From positions 5,461,001 through 5,525,000 of the forward strand of contig OY783198.1 of NCBI GenBank assembly GCA_963678675.1: a DNA stretch of 64,000 nt, written 5' to 3'. This DNA is from Xiphydria camelus. Taxonomy: Eukaryota; Arthropoda; Insecta; Hymenoptera; Xiphydriidae. Below, piece by piece: positions 26,638-37,870 of the stretch. A program made the position numbers and the translations under genes. Below the pieces are notes generated by a model. It was not told where the DNA came from. It searched no databases and saw only the letters and a list, made by a program, of their open reading frames with translations. How positions within the stretch are numbered: position 1 is the stretch's first letter; each line of letters opens with the position of its first letter.

Positions 26638-27707
26638 TTAGGATATCAACTTTTCAACTATTTCCTTAAGATCTCTACGCCTTGATTTGTCCAAGGCACG
26701 CATTAAATCCACAGCCCAATACTGAGGATCGCTTTGACGAGCGAAAATTTTCAGGACCTAACAAATGGAGTAATTATTTGTACACCTATACGCATTAATC
26801 AACACTAAGCAGGTACATTAATTTTAATCACCTTATAGGCTTTTTCCTTGAGATCCAAATGCAAGTTGTTTTCTATATTATCTATGTCATATTCCCGGAT
26901 GTCCATATGTCTGGCTAGATCTCTCCAGTAACGTCCTATTCTTTCAGCAACATGACGAAATACTACAAAGAAAAATTACACGTGTAAAATATTATTCTAT
27001 AGGTGATCAAGGCACATGAGGATCCATTCATTTTACCTTTCTCTTGCAAGCTTGGATCCGGGGTACTTCCAGTAGGTAGATTATGCTGAAATTCCGTTTG
27101 ATAAACCTGACGGGGTGGAGGTTGATAAGTTGGATAATATTGGGGTGTTTGTGAAGGGTAAAACTCCGCTCGGTCGACGAATTGCGGTTGTTGCGCGTAG
27201 CTCGTAGAAGCGTGCTGTCCAAGGTTACGCTCGGTCAGCCTGGTGCCATATAAATGTGGAGCGGGTGGCAAAGCTTTAAAAATCCCGACGTTTTTTCGCG
27301 ATGAGATTGTTTGCAACGTGAATTTTGGTTGATAGCGATGAAGACGGTTCTCGAACGTGCAACGAGTACTCACCATTGGAGCAAGCGTATACATTATACA
27401 GTGGCACCGTCACGCTTCCAAGTCGAGCTTTGTAGTCTGTCAATTCTTTCTCTACTCCTGGATTCTGTATGAATTCTCTCGAAATGTATCGAAACGGCTC
27501 TATATTATCGTACGCGAGGGCTCCGCGTTTCTCCAGTATCTTGATCAAGTCCTCCAAGGTGTCGATATCGTCTTCCCGTCGCCGCGAATTAATTACAGAC
27601 GAATAGTAGCTTATCAGTCTCTTCAGAAAATCGCGATTTTCATGATTTTTCGAAATTTCAATAAACTTCGTACGGAGTCGTACGTACGATTCCATGCTCA
27701 CCACCAT
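26638..27707 (-). CDS. Fadd: FADD-like death-domain adaptor (Imd / caspase-8 pathway), 273 aa
   Basis: Exons 27707-27374, 27273-27037, 26962-26832 and 26757-26638 are in phase and give 273 residues. Residues ~5-100 form an all-helical death-effector-like domain (YVRLRTKFIEISK, DFLKRLISYYSSVI, LIKILEKRGALAYDNIEPFR). A Pro/Tyr/Gln-rich linker (about 112-185) follows. Residues ~191-273 are a death domain (FRHVAERIGRYWRDLARHMD, LHLDLKEKAYKVLKIFARQ, WAVDLMRALDKSRRRDLKEIVEKL). In insects FADD links Imd to the caspase Dredd, controlling Relish cleavage and antibacterial peptide genes (established in Drosophila). Domain order matches the family; the long linker is a lineage feature. MVVSM offers two starts 12 nt apart; I used the first. 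Confidence 0.85.
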
Positions 27708-28339
27708 ACTGACCTAACTGACGAAAAGTGTGAGGGGTTGCATCGGAGAAACTATCCCTTGTAATTTCGGGAACCCCCGGCTATACCTTACATACTCGAC
27801 GATACATGCGTAACCTCAAATTGTCATTTGCTATATTATCATACTTGCGCGCGTAAAAGTATAAAGATGGCTTTGTTTATTATGGCGAGAACCGCTGTGT
27901 ATCTAGACTCAACATAAGTATTATTCAGACGTAACATAACATAATCTCAAAGGATCCGTCCTCGACTCTCGCATGAAATTAGGTATTTTGTTGCAGCATT
28001 GGTAACACTGCAACTTTGTTCCTTTTTTTTATTTCCTCGAAGCGTACCGTCATTCGTGGAACGTACGATTGGACAAAATACAAAGATAGGAAAATCTCAA
28101 AAAGTACGCATTATTCCCAAAAACTGTCATATTAGATTTCGTTTTCATGGAATACGATACCTTGCTGGAAACGGATTAATAAAAAATGCTCTTCGCAATC
28201 GCGTCGTAGCACCTCGATCTCCAACGCATCGGAAGACCACGGGGAACATTACTGATATGTTTAAAGTCGACGGGGGGACGTTGGAATACACGTATCGATA
28301 CACACACATGTTCATGAATGCCCTTCCGGCGCGCGACGA
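27708..28339. other. FADD upstream region
   Basis: Mixed-composition DNA upstream of the FADD start, probably promoter and 5' UTR. No coding exon is supported. Confidence 0.4.
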
Positions 28340-29640
28340 GTAATTATAATAATTGCGTCACGATTGCAACCCGCGTCGCGATTGGCCCTCGGACCACCTT
28401 CATCTCGCCTCCGAGCGAACGGCCAATACCGCTTCGCGACAACGGACCGCTCCCCTCGTCACTGCCTTCTGCAGTCCTAATTCCAGAGTGCAGCGACTCC
28501 ACTGGCTAAATCGCGAGTGCAAAAGGCAGGGAACGGCAGTCTCCCGCGGTTCGTCGTCGGGTGTGCATGGATGTAAGAATTTGAGTTACGGTGCTGTGCG
28601 GCGTGAACGCGATAACCGTAATTCAATTCGTGGAAGAGACGACTGCGCGAATAGAAGCCCAAATCGAAACGCGACGTTTACAGGCCGCGTTTCCGATACC
28701 GTCTATACACCGTGTGCCGGTATCCCGCACCGTTTCGGTGAACCGTCCGGCCCTCCCGTGCTCTCGGCGCCGTGTTTCCGACTATTATTTATTTACCCGT
28801 CGATTCGCCGAAATCTTGCAAACGAACACTCGCGGGACGTGCAAACCGTCGTTGCTCCGTGTTATCGGTGTGCCGGGACGGTCTCTGTTACTGACAGCTT
28901 CGCGATCACTCACCGATCGAACGACTACCGGGAAACGAACCGCTGCCTGGAACTACCAGCCGGCGAGTCACGCGAACACCGTAACCGCCGTCGCCACCCG
29001 CTCGCGATATCCCGTATCGCGAGGAAAATCTCGCGGGTCTCCTCTCGTCGGACAGCGGCACACCTAGCGACAACGAGAGCAGTTCGGCGCGCAGCCACCA
29101 CCGTGAACCCGTGTGTCGCGCTATCAAAAGTTTCACCCGCTTCGCCGAGTTCTCCCGGTACGTTGGACGCTCGCTTCGCCAATATTTTCATCGCACCTTC
29201 GATCCGACGGCCGTGTGACAGGCGAACTGAACGTCTCGCTCGCGCGCCCGCCCGCGAGGCACATGACGCGCGTGCCTCGGCGACTCGAAAGTCTGAGAAC
29301 GCGGCTGCTCGTAGTACATATGTGTGTAGGACGGAGGCTCTCATCGTACCGGCGGAGAATGTGCGTCCGTTTCATCGCGAGAGAGAGAGAGAGAGAGAGG
29401 AAATGAGAAGATTCTATTTCAAGAGAGAGGAACGCGTATCGGAGAGGAAAGGCGTTAACGGTGCCGTCGTCGTACCGCGTGCGCGAATATATCATTACCG
29501 GGATGTTGAACGTGCGTACGTACGTGCGGCACGTCGCTCGGTGCAACCAATCGATTGCCGCGCGTCGCTGTCGGAGAAACGTTTCTCATTTTGACGTATC
29601 GGCTGCGTAAGTCGCGAGCGATCTCGCGTCTTCGCACGCC
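28340..29640 (+). promoter_or_regulatory. CpG-dense island upstream of ELOVL6
   Basis: About 1.3 kb rich in CpG, with long open frames on both strands at once, including a 413-codon frame that reads as Arg/Ser-rich low-complexity rather than protein. It lies 1.4-2.7 kb before the ELOVL6 start and may be its promoter or 5' UTR exon. A GA dinucleotide tract is at 29379-29399, and a degenerate run of insect telomere-like CCTAA motifs lies just downstream (29655-29690). Confidence 0.4.
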
Positions 29641-31018
29641 GCACTTGCTGGTGCACTAACCTGACCTAACGTAACCTAACTCGGTGGATGCTGGTCTCAC
29701 TCCCCCGTCAATCGCCTCCCGCGCTTCGAAGAACCGGTCAATGAGTGGATAACCCATATTTTTGTCCGGCACGTTATGCCACGCGCGTTCGTTCGCGCTC
29801 TCATGGAAAAAATTGACCGGACGGAAATGGTTCCCTCTCGCTTTACGAGGAAATTCTGTCAGAGGAAATTGCTGTGTAAATCGCGCGTAACACGATAAAG
29901 TCGTATAAGTCGGCTAGTTCGCGAGACACCCACGTGTACTTACTGGTTCGTTGAAACGTGGATAAGATGCGGTTTAAACGCGACTACGGTACCTGTACCA
30001 GTGTCATCCGTCGTCGGTTGAAATTTTCATTTTCGTCTTCCCTTTTCTCCCGTCTTTCATCGCGCAAGGTACTTAAAAGCTATATTTTTGAAGGCTGATT
30101 CAAATTCGAGATAAAAAATGACCGATGACACGCGCAACGATCAGTTTTGAACCAGGAAGGTGCGTATAACTTCCCAGATAGACAGCAATGTTGAAAATAG
30201 TATTTAGAAATTTTATTTCCGCGTTAAGATATCACTGTGAGAGTATAAAATGCTAGAATTTATGATACGACTCTGTGTTGTTAAATTGTAGAAAATATAT
30301 GTATAAACTGAAATAATAAACAGCATACTTTCAATATTCAATTGCGTGGTAATGCAAGCATGATGCGTAATTTGGCTGCAATTTTCAAAGCATTCCATGC
30401 TGTCTTTAAATTCCGGCAAAATTTATAGTATTATGTGGACGCATCTGTATACAATTCTGCTACCATTTTTCAGTCTGCAATGCCATAATGCAGACAATAT
30501 GCTGCCAAGTGTCTATCTGGGTTCATTTCCAAACATTTTCCTCTTCCCGACCCACGATTTCGAGTATTACGGCGTACAGAGAGAATCCGAAATTCACCAA
30601 AAACGATCGAAGAGAACGCGTGGCGATACGCGTACTCGCGCGAACGGTAAATCATCAGCCGTCCGCGTCGATGATCTTTTTCCCTGCGATGAATAGCTCT
30701 TTTTCGTCTCCGCAATTTGTTCAATCGAGGTCGGCGATCGCGATCGGTTCTTTGTCCTCGTCGAAAATTATCCTAGACGAGCGCGCGCGCGCGTGCGGGT
30801 TTTCGGTTTGTTTATTACCGGTCGAACGAGCACGTGGTCGGAAGCGCGATATCCGTGCCACGGCGTCGCGACGCCGAGCGTCTCCGATCGTAAACTCACT
30901 CGGAAATCTGTTGTTTGCGCAGAGTACCACAAGAAGGGATATAAGTCGCGAGAAAAAGAGAGGGATAGAGGAATTTTAAAGAGACGAGTGAGCCGCGCGC
31001 GAAGACTTACGCGTCAAG
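29641..31018 (+). other. ELOVL6 upstream / 5' UTR region
   Basis: About 1.4 kb without a credible coding exon. The last 400 bp before the ELOVL6 ATG is CpG-rich (CGCGCG run near 30780) and may be 5' UTR. Confidence 0.4.
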
Positions 31019-32748
31019 ATGAACAAGATGGATTACATGGAGGTGACCCTGCCCAATTACTCCTACGTCTTCAATTTCGAAGAGGAGTTCATACATCAGG
31101 ACACGCGAGTATGGATGACGCAAAACTGGACGAACTGCTTCTACTATTGCGGAATCTACATGATCCTCATATTCGGCGGTCAGCTCTACATGGCCGGCAG
31201 GCCCAAGTACGAGCTGCGAGGCGTGCTCAGCCTGTGGAACACCTTGCTCGCGTCGTTCTCGATAATCGGCTTCACGAGAACCGCTCCCGAGCTGATCCAC
31301 GTGCTCAGGAATTACGGGCTCTATCACAGCGTCTGTATACCGAGGTGCGTGAAGCGCTCTTACGAATTGATATTGAGATTTTACGGGGGGAGAGCACCGC
31401 TCGTCGTCAACGGCTACTAGTCGTCGTCACGGCGATGTAGTCAGTCGAGCGTCGGAATCTAGAACGAGTCGCTTTTATCGGGATTACGTCGAGCGATCGC
31501 GTGTCTCGTAGGTAAATTCCGTGACGCGATTACGGCTTTTCGAATAGGCCCGCGGAATCAAGTTCCGCACGCGCGTATCGAGTGTCCAGGGATCTATAAC
31601 GCGACTATCCGCGAGGTCCCGGGATCATCTTCGACTATTCAGATTAGCCCACACTCGCCCCTGCGAGCAGATAACACATCTTACCGCGGTGCACATCCCC
31701 ACTGGATATCTGCCGTCCCGAGTTGCTTCTAGCGACGATACGTATGGAGTTTTTGCGCGGAATGAGTCTCTCGTTGTCGACAGCTCTCGCGACGTCACTG
31801 CTGCAACTATAGGTATAGTTTAATCGGACGTGGGATCGGTAGAGCATCGCAATTGTTCATCCACCGCCCACATAACAGTCGCGGGAGATCTTGCAGATCA
31901 TACGGCATGCGATCGTGACATAATACAGATGTTACGTATGCATTGTGTACACGTCTAATTGCCGCTTGTTTACTTGCGCCTCCGATAAGTCGTTGAAACG
32001 TTTATCGGATGGGTTCAGATATGATATGATGTAGCAGATCCGGTTCGAGTATTCTTTTTTTTTAACGATAACATGAGAAACGAGAAATTATCGCAGAGGG
32101 GAGCGGCGCGATGCTCGACGTATTCCGCGCTGCGAACGCGAGAAAAACACCGCTAGAAAAATCTCGATGAATTTTCCCACCTCTCTCCTCCGCAGCTTCA
32201 TCGAGCAGGATCGCGTGTCCGGTTTCTGGACGTGGATGTTCGTCCTCTCGAAGCTTCCGGAACTCGGCGACACGGTGTTCATAGTCCTTCGCAAGCAGCC
32301 GCTCATTTTCCTCCACTGGTACCACCACATCACCGTCCTCGTGTACTCCTGGTTCTCTTACACCGAGTACACCGCCTCGGCGCGCTGGTTCGTCGTGATG
32401 AACTACTGCGTCCACAGCATCATGTACTCGTACTACGCCCTGAAGGCGATGCGCTACAAGCCGCCCAAGTGGATCTCCATGGTGATAACGGCGCTGCAGC
32501 TGACGCAAATGATCGTCGGATGTGCCATCAACGTTTGGGCGCATCAGTATCTCGAAAGCGGCCAGGTGGAATGCCACATCTCGAGGGTCAACATCAAGCT
32601 CAGTCTGATGATGTACTTCAGTTACTTCGTGCTGTTCGCGAGGTTCTTCCACAAGGCGTATCTCGGGGGCAATCGCGTCAAGTCCGAAAAGAGTGGCAAC
32701 GGCCACCTCGCGACGGACTACAGCAACGGCAAGCTTAAGGCTAATTAG
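31019..32748 (+). CDS. Baldspot: Very long chain fatty acid elongase 6 (Baldspot), 292 aa
   Basis: Exons 31019-31344 and 32196-32748 join in phase (CCGAG|GTGCGT ... CCGCAG|CTTC) to 292 residues. Family motifs are complete: KLPELGDT (128-135), the catalytic histidine box HWYHH (149-153), and NYCVHSIMYSYY (178-189). Several hydrophobic segments span the ER membrane. It catalyses condensation of malonyl-CoA with C12-C16 acyl-CoA, the rate-limiting step for making C18 fatty acids. The motif spelling and N-terminus (ELIHVLRNYGLYHSVC) place it in the ELOVL3/6 group; Baldspot is the Drosophila member. The 851-bp intron holds no other gene. Coding GC is higher than in neighbours. Confidence 0.93.
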
Positions 32749-34590
32749 ACGTCGATGGCCGCACGCGGTTTTTCGACCCTTCGTGTCTTGAAGTTACCGT
32801 AATGGAGGAGAGTCGGGAGGTGGAGCGACGCGAACGCTCGTATTTCCGCTGTTAATCTCGCTTTGTTACAAAAAAAAAAACAGAAAAGATAGAAAGAAAT
32901 TGGAAACGGTTAACGAGACGCGGGGGCCCTACCCTCGTCGTCTCTTTCTTCCCCGCTCGAGAAAGTCTGACGAAGTTTGCGGATCCCGCGAAACGGAAGA
33001 TAGAGACTACCCAGGGTATACGAGGGACGGATCAACGTCTGGAGGTCGAGAGCCTTCGAGACGTCCGAGATTCGTCCGCGTCCTCCAGTGTATACAGTGA
33101 AAAATTCTAGGCAATATCGCGCGAGGGAGTATCTCCGTAGGAATTGCGATTGTGTATCCGCCTGTCGGTGGAACAGCGACGTTCGCGGCGATCTGACAAT
33201 CTGCATAGGATAAAATGAGCGTTGGACGCGCGTTCGGAAAGGGTCACGGGAAAGGAAGGCCGATTCACATTGAAGCCGCGCGTCGTGATTTAGCATTGCC
33301 GGGGAATTGCGACGGTGTGGATCAGAGGTTTACTGCAGCGGGTACTGCAAGTCGCTGTGACGAACGCTTTCGTCGTGCCACCGACGAACGGGTTCGAGGA
33401 GGAAAACGCGATATTATACGTACATATATATATACATATAATATGTATATATACACATATATACATACATATTATATATTATATATAAAGTGCGACGAAG
33501 AGTAGAAGAGAAGACAACCAAAACAAAACTCTCCAGACTTGTCAAACGTCGATGTTTACGCGCCTACCTACATGTAATGTAAATTCGCCGAGAATCACGC
33601 GCGAGATCGCGTCGAGCCATGCTGAGGGAATCCGTGGGAATGAAAAGGGGGAGGGAAGAACGGTCGCTCGATCTCGCGCAGCGCCGAGTTAAACGCTTCG
33701 CGGTGTAAATTAAGATATATCGGATGACAAATATGTCCAATGATAAGATAAGCGGGAAATCGAAGTGAGACGTTTTGTGCCGAAAGAGAGGGGAGAGTAA
33801 CAAACGAAGAATGAAAAAGTGTGTGCGTGAGTGCGTGAGAGAAAGAGGGGGAACGAGCGAATGGCTGACCATAGGTGAGGTAGCTCACAGTTCTCTGTGT
33901 GTTGTCCGTTCAGAGAACGTCTATGTGTGAATGGTCTACATATACTGGCGTAAATTCGAGAATAAAAAGGTCACGGTGTTGATCATACGGCCGCAGGGGC
34001 GACACCGAAATAGATAGTTAACTTTTTATGCGTCTCGGAGAAGAGAAGATTCGCGATTGCGCGAATGCTCTTCGACTCGTGATTTTACAGCAGCTCCGGA
34101 TTTTCAGGAACGGGGTCCAATGCAAGACGTTGTACAGGCATTTGTGAATCCCGAATTCGGCCAGGCACCAGAGAGAGCTCGAATTCATTTTCGGGGTAGT
34201 CTATAAGACGTAGGAGAAGGCGAGGCTATTTCACTGGCGCTATCGTGCGTTTCAATTTGGGAAGGGAGGTGATCGTCGATGAAGCGAACCAAGTAAATCC
34301 CCCTTGTCAGCGGAATAGCCTCGTTCTGCTCGATAATAATTGTATACATAGCACAAGGGAAGAGGGGAGGGAAGGTCTATATTGCACGGTCAGCCGGGGC
34401 AACCAAATTATGCCGCGACAAATAATTAATCGTTTAATATTGACTACATCGGGAGCAATTGTTAATTTTACCACCATTCGTCACTCATCGTTAACGCGTT
34501 ATTTAATTTTAATTCATCACGATCAGAAGGGTGTTCAGTATGGTACACAAAAGCCGGATATCGCAGTCTTTCATGCCGGTATGGCGAGTG
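32749..34590 (+). other. Probable long 3' UTR of ELOVL6 and downstream DNA
   Basis: No coding exon is seen. AATAAA at 33961-33966 is a candidate polyadenylation signal, which would give a 3' UTR of about 1.2 kb. Confidence 0.4.
33416..33488. repeat. AT-rich microsatellite
   Basis: Run of TA/CA dinucleotides (ACATATATATATACATA type) about 70 bp long in the presumed ELOVL6 3' UTR. Confidence 0.8.
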
Positions 34591-35710
34591 TGCGCGATCA
34601 GGTGAGAAGCCGCGTGAAAAGGGAAACCTCGAAGCGACGCGTCCTCGCGGCTTAGCTCGATAGTCAGGAAGATGATTTATGGGACTGGCGCCGATGCTCC
34701 GCGCATCGCCCGAAATATCGCGTTCGTGTTTGCACGGAATCCCATTTGGGAAAGTGTTGTTCGATTATTACCAGTAAAGACGTAGCAGGCCTCGCGAAAC
34801 GTTGCATTTCGCGCGCGGCGATAGCGAGCCGAAACCTCTCTTTCCCAATTCGCTGGACGCCTAGAGTCCTCACGAGAAAGAAGGGTGGGAGAGGATTTCG
34901 CGCCTCTACGCGAACCCCATGATTCGTCCTAGCACAAAGATCGCCGATCGATTCTCGGGAGGGAGAGACGAACGACGATATAAACAATAAAGCTCGGGGT
35001 CCCGCGTGGAGAACGGGGGATCCCAAATCTCTGTAAATCGATGGTGTGTGACTGGATCCGTCAAAAGCTCGTACACTCCCAATACCGCTTCATCTCCTCG
35101 CTCGCAACGCGGACCTCTGGCGTATTTCCATACCTATCGTCCCTCCGCGTGGACAACTTCGCTTTCCAGTCTCGCGCGCGCGCGCGTTTCTTCGAAATTT
35201 CCCTCGGCCAATTCCGGCGTTTCGAACGCAATTTCTGATTAGCATTCCGCGATGAGGCGGTAATGGGTGTCCTCCAAAGTAAAAGTCGCGGCCCATATAG
35301 CGAGGCGTTATCGAGATTTGTATTGCACGCAACGACGCGATCGGAATGGAATGTGCTGAGTGCGCGCGACACGCGCCAGCGGCACCTTCCGTACGACGGC
35401 GGCTCTCTCGACGAGATGGGAGCGGAGAGCCTCTCGAGGGCACTTCGACCGAAGAGCGCGGAGTCGGAAGAGGACGCGCGACGCGTTCTACAGCCGGACT
35501 TGCTCCCGGAGCCGCCGCGAGACGGGTTCCTCGGACCAGAAGTTCGGATCGTGAATCCAGGTGTCGACGGAACTCGCCGCTTACGTGCCTCGCCTTTCGT
35601 ACGCGCTATAACTACGCTTGTATCGCGTGCGCACGCGTGTATGCGGGACGGTCACGATCGGCCGAGCGAACGTGCGAGTTCACGGTCTAGGCCGCGCTTT
35701 TACCTAGATG
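34591..35710. other. CpG-dense island without a gene
   Basis: CpG-rich stretch with a CGCGCGCGCGCG run near 35172. Frames are open on both strands and overlap each other, as expected of GC-rich non-coding DNA. It could be a promoter for an unannotated, possibly non-coding transcript. Confidence 0.35.
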
Positions 35711-37107
35711 CTTCGATGCTTCTCGCGCGACGACGTGTTGATTCCGTCCCGACGATTACGCAATATCTTTTACCCGGACTGTTTTTTATCTCCCGCTATT
35801 TGCGAAGAGATTGACGGTGGCGCATCAAAATTCGAAATAATCGACGGTACTTTTTCCCCTCCGGTATCTCGAACTCTCTATCCTCTTTTTTATCGTTTTC
35901 CTGAGCTATGCAACCGCGCGGCAATTGCTGGATATTTAATTAATTCGTATTGTAAAATTATACGCAACTCACACCTATACTTGCATTCGCACTGTCGATT
36001 TATTTTTCGTCGCAACTCGAACTCACATCGTGGTATAGGTTCTAGGAGGGAGAAAACGATCGAAGGGGGAGGTTTTAGACTGATCGGATAAAGCTTCTAA
36101 ATATAATCAGCCGTTCGATCGGTGGTGGGAAATTCTACCGCGGATCATTCAAGAATGAAACTACCAGAACCATTCGTCTGACATTTCTTCCGCTACCGGA
36201 TTAGCGACTTTGTTTTAGAAGTCGTGAATGAAATCCATTGGTACACCGAAAGAACTCTTGGTCGGGCTAACAAAATATTTGGAATGAATGCGAGCCAACA
36301 AAACGTGTTTTTGAAATCGCAATATTGTTTGGTTGATTTCACGAAAACTCAGATAGCAGAGCTAAACACTTGGATAATCCAACAAATATTTTTTTAGATT
36401 ATCAAATTGACTCGACAAAATTATTTTGTTGGCTACCTTTTTTTCTTCACTGTAATATTGGAATTTATTCCTTTTACACAATTTTGCGATACGAACGGAT
36501 CGAGCGACTCGTTCTTATCGCTCATTTCACCTTCGATAACTTTCCCTCGATTAGCCGACATCCCAATGGGGTTCGATAGCTTTTGATCATCGTAGACCTC
36601 TGATAGCTTTTTACCTCTACGAAATTTTGATTCATGTTATCTCGATCTTTTGTGTTGCATCAATGTCTATACCATGCGTCGAGGAGACGCGACGGCGACA
36701 CTTTCCGTTGTTATATGGATTTCTGGAAGATCGCCTCCCTCACTTGGCTCGAAAAGCACGCGAAGGAAGAAGTAGGTCGAGTCCAAGCGCAAGCACTTGG
36801 CCCGGGTCTCCGTATATGCATCGCGAGGCGCGTTGGACTTTTTCTCAGACGCAGAAATTCAATCGTTTCATAGCCGAGGGATTTCAAAAGAGAGAAAAAG
36901 GGAGGAGATAGTCTCGATTGTTCTAAAAAAAATCGCCCTTATCACGGCGGTACAACGATATGATTAATTTGACGTGAAGAAAGTCACGCGAATAAAAGCT
37001 TTACGCGACGATAAAATTCCGAGGATGAAATATAGTGAGAAAGAATGTACAAATTCTCTCGCACAAAATAGAGACTGCAATAATTTAAGAAATCGCGCGT
37101 CAGAGCT

Positions 37108-37870
37108 TTTACCCGGTCGTAATCTATTTCGCGTAAGCGTCGATCGGAGTGCAAAACATTTCGTTATTGCGTCGAAAAATCTTTTTTTTTTTGCCGAAAT
37201 ATCTTGTTATCTTTTGTTATTGTCACTTCGCCGAACGAACAATCAGTGCTCAGGCCGTAAATGATACCGGCCGCCTGCAGCGTGGTTTATCGTCGGGTAA
37301 TAACTTTTGCCATAACGCTACATTTTCGATAAGATTTTAAAAAGTCTCTCCTCCTTTTTTTTTCTTGATAATCCTTTTCGTTCGAGTGCAAACCATAGAT
37401 AGGTAAGACGTATGTATATTATATGTAATGTGAACATTGTACAGGCGATGCCGTGAGTTTGACTAATTATAAAGATAAAAAATAGATATTAAATATGAAA
37501 AATCAAGTGCCGGGATTATTGCCCGGTCGTTATCTACTTTGTAGGAAGATGGATCGTCGACCCCAGCGCGAAACTGCTCATCGTGTCAAAAGATCATTCT
37601 TTTTTTGCCGAGATGTCCGTTTATTTTCTTATTATTCAGCGAAGAACGATCTATCAGCGCACAGGTCATAAATGTCTACAGTGTAATTTTGTCATTGGGT
37701 ATTTATTCAGTGAGGATTAAACAATCGTTTGCCATGCTTCTTTTCTTTTTTGATCGCCTTTTTCATTTGAGCGCGAGCCGCAGATAGGTAGGGTATATGT
37801 ATATTATGTGTAATATGTATATTGTACAGGTGAACACTCCAAGAATTTGATGAAGTATAAATACAAAGGA
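37108..37870. repeat. Degenerate tandem duplication, ~400-bp unit
   Basis: Two diverged copies, about 37108-37515 and 37516-37870. Shared landmarks in the same order are CCCGGTCGT, a T-run followed by GCCGA, CAGTGCTCAGG / CAGCGCACAGG, ATAGGTAAG / ATAGGTAGG, GTATATTAT and TGTACAGG. Many substitutions and indels indicate an old duplication. Confidence 0.55.

Noticed and set aside
28353..29594. 413-codon open frame on the plus strand
   Set aside because: Several other frames on both strands are open over the same CpG-dense stretch, the peptide is Arg/Ser-rich without domains, and no initiation or splice context supports it.
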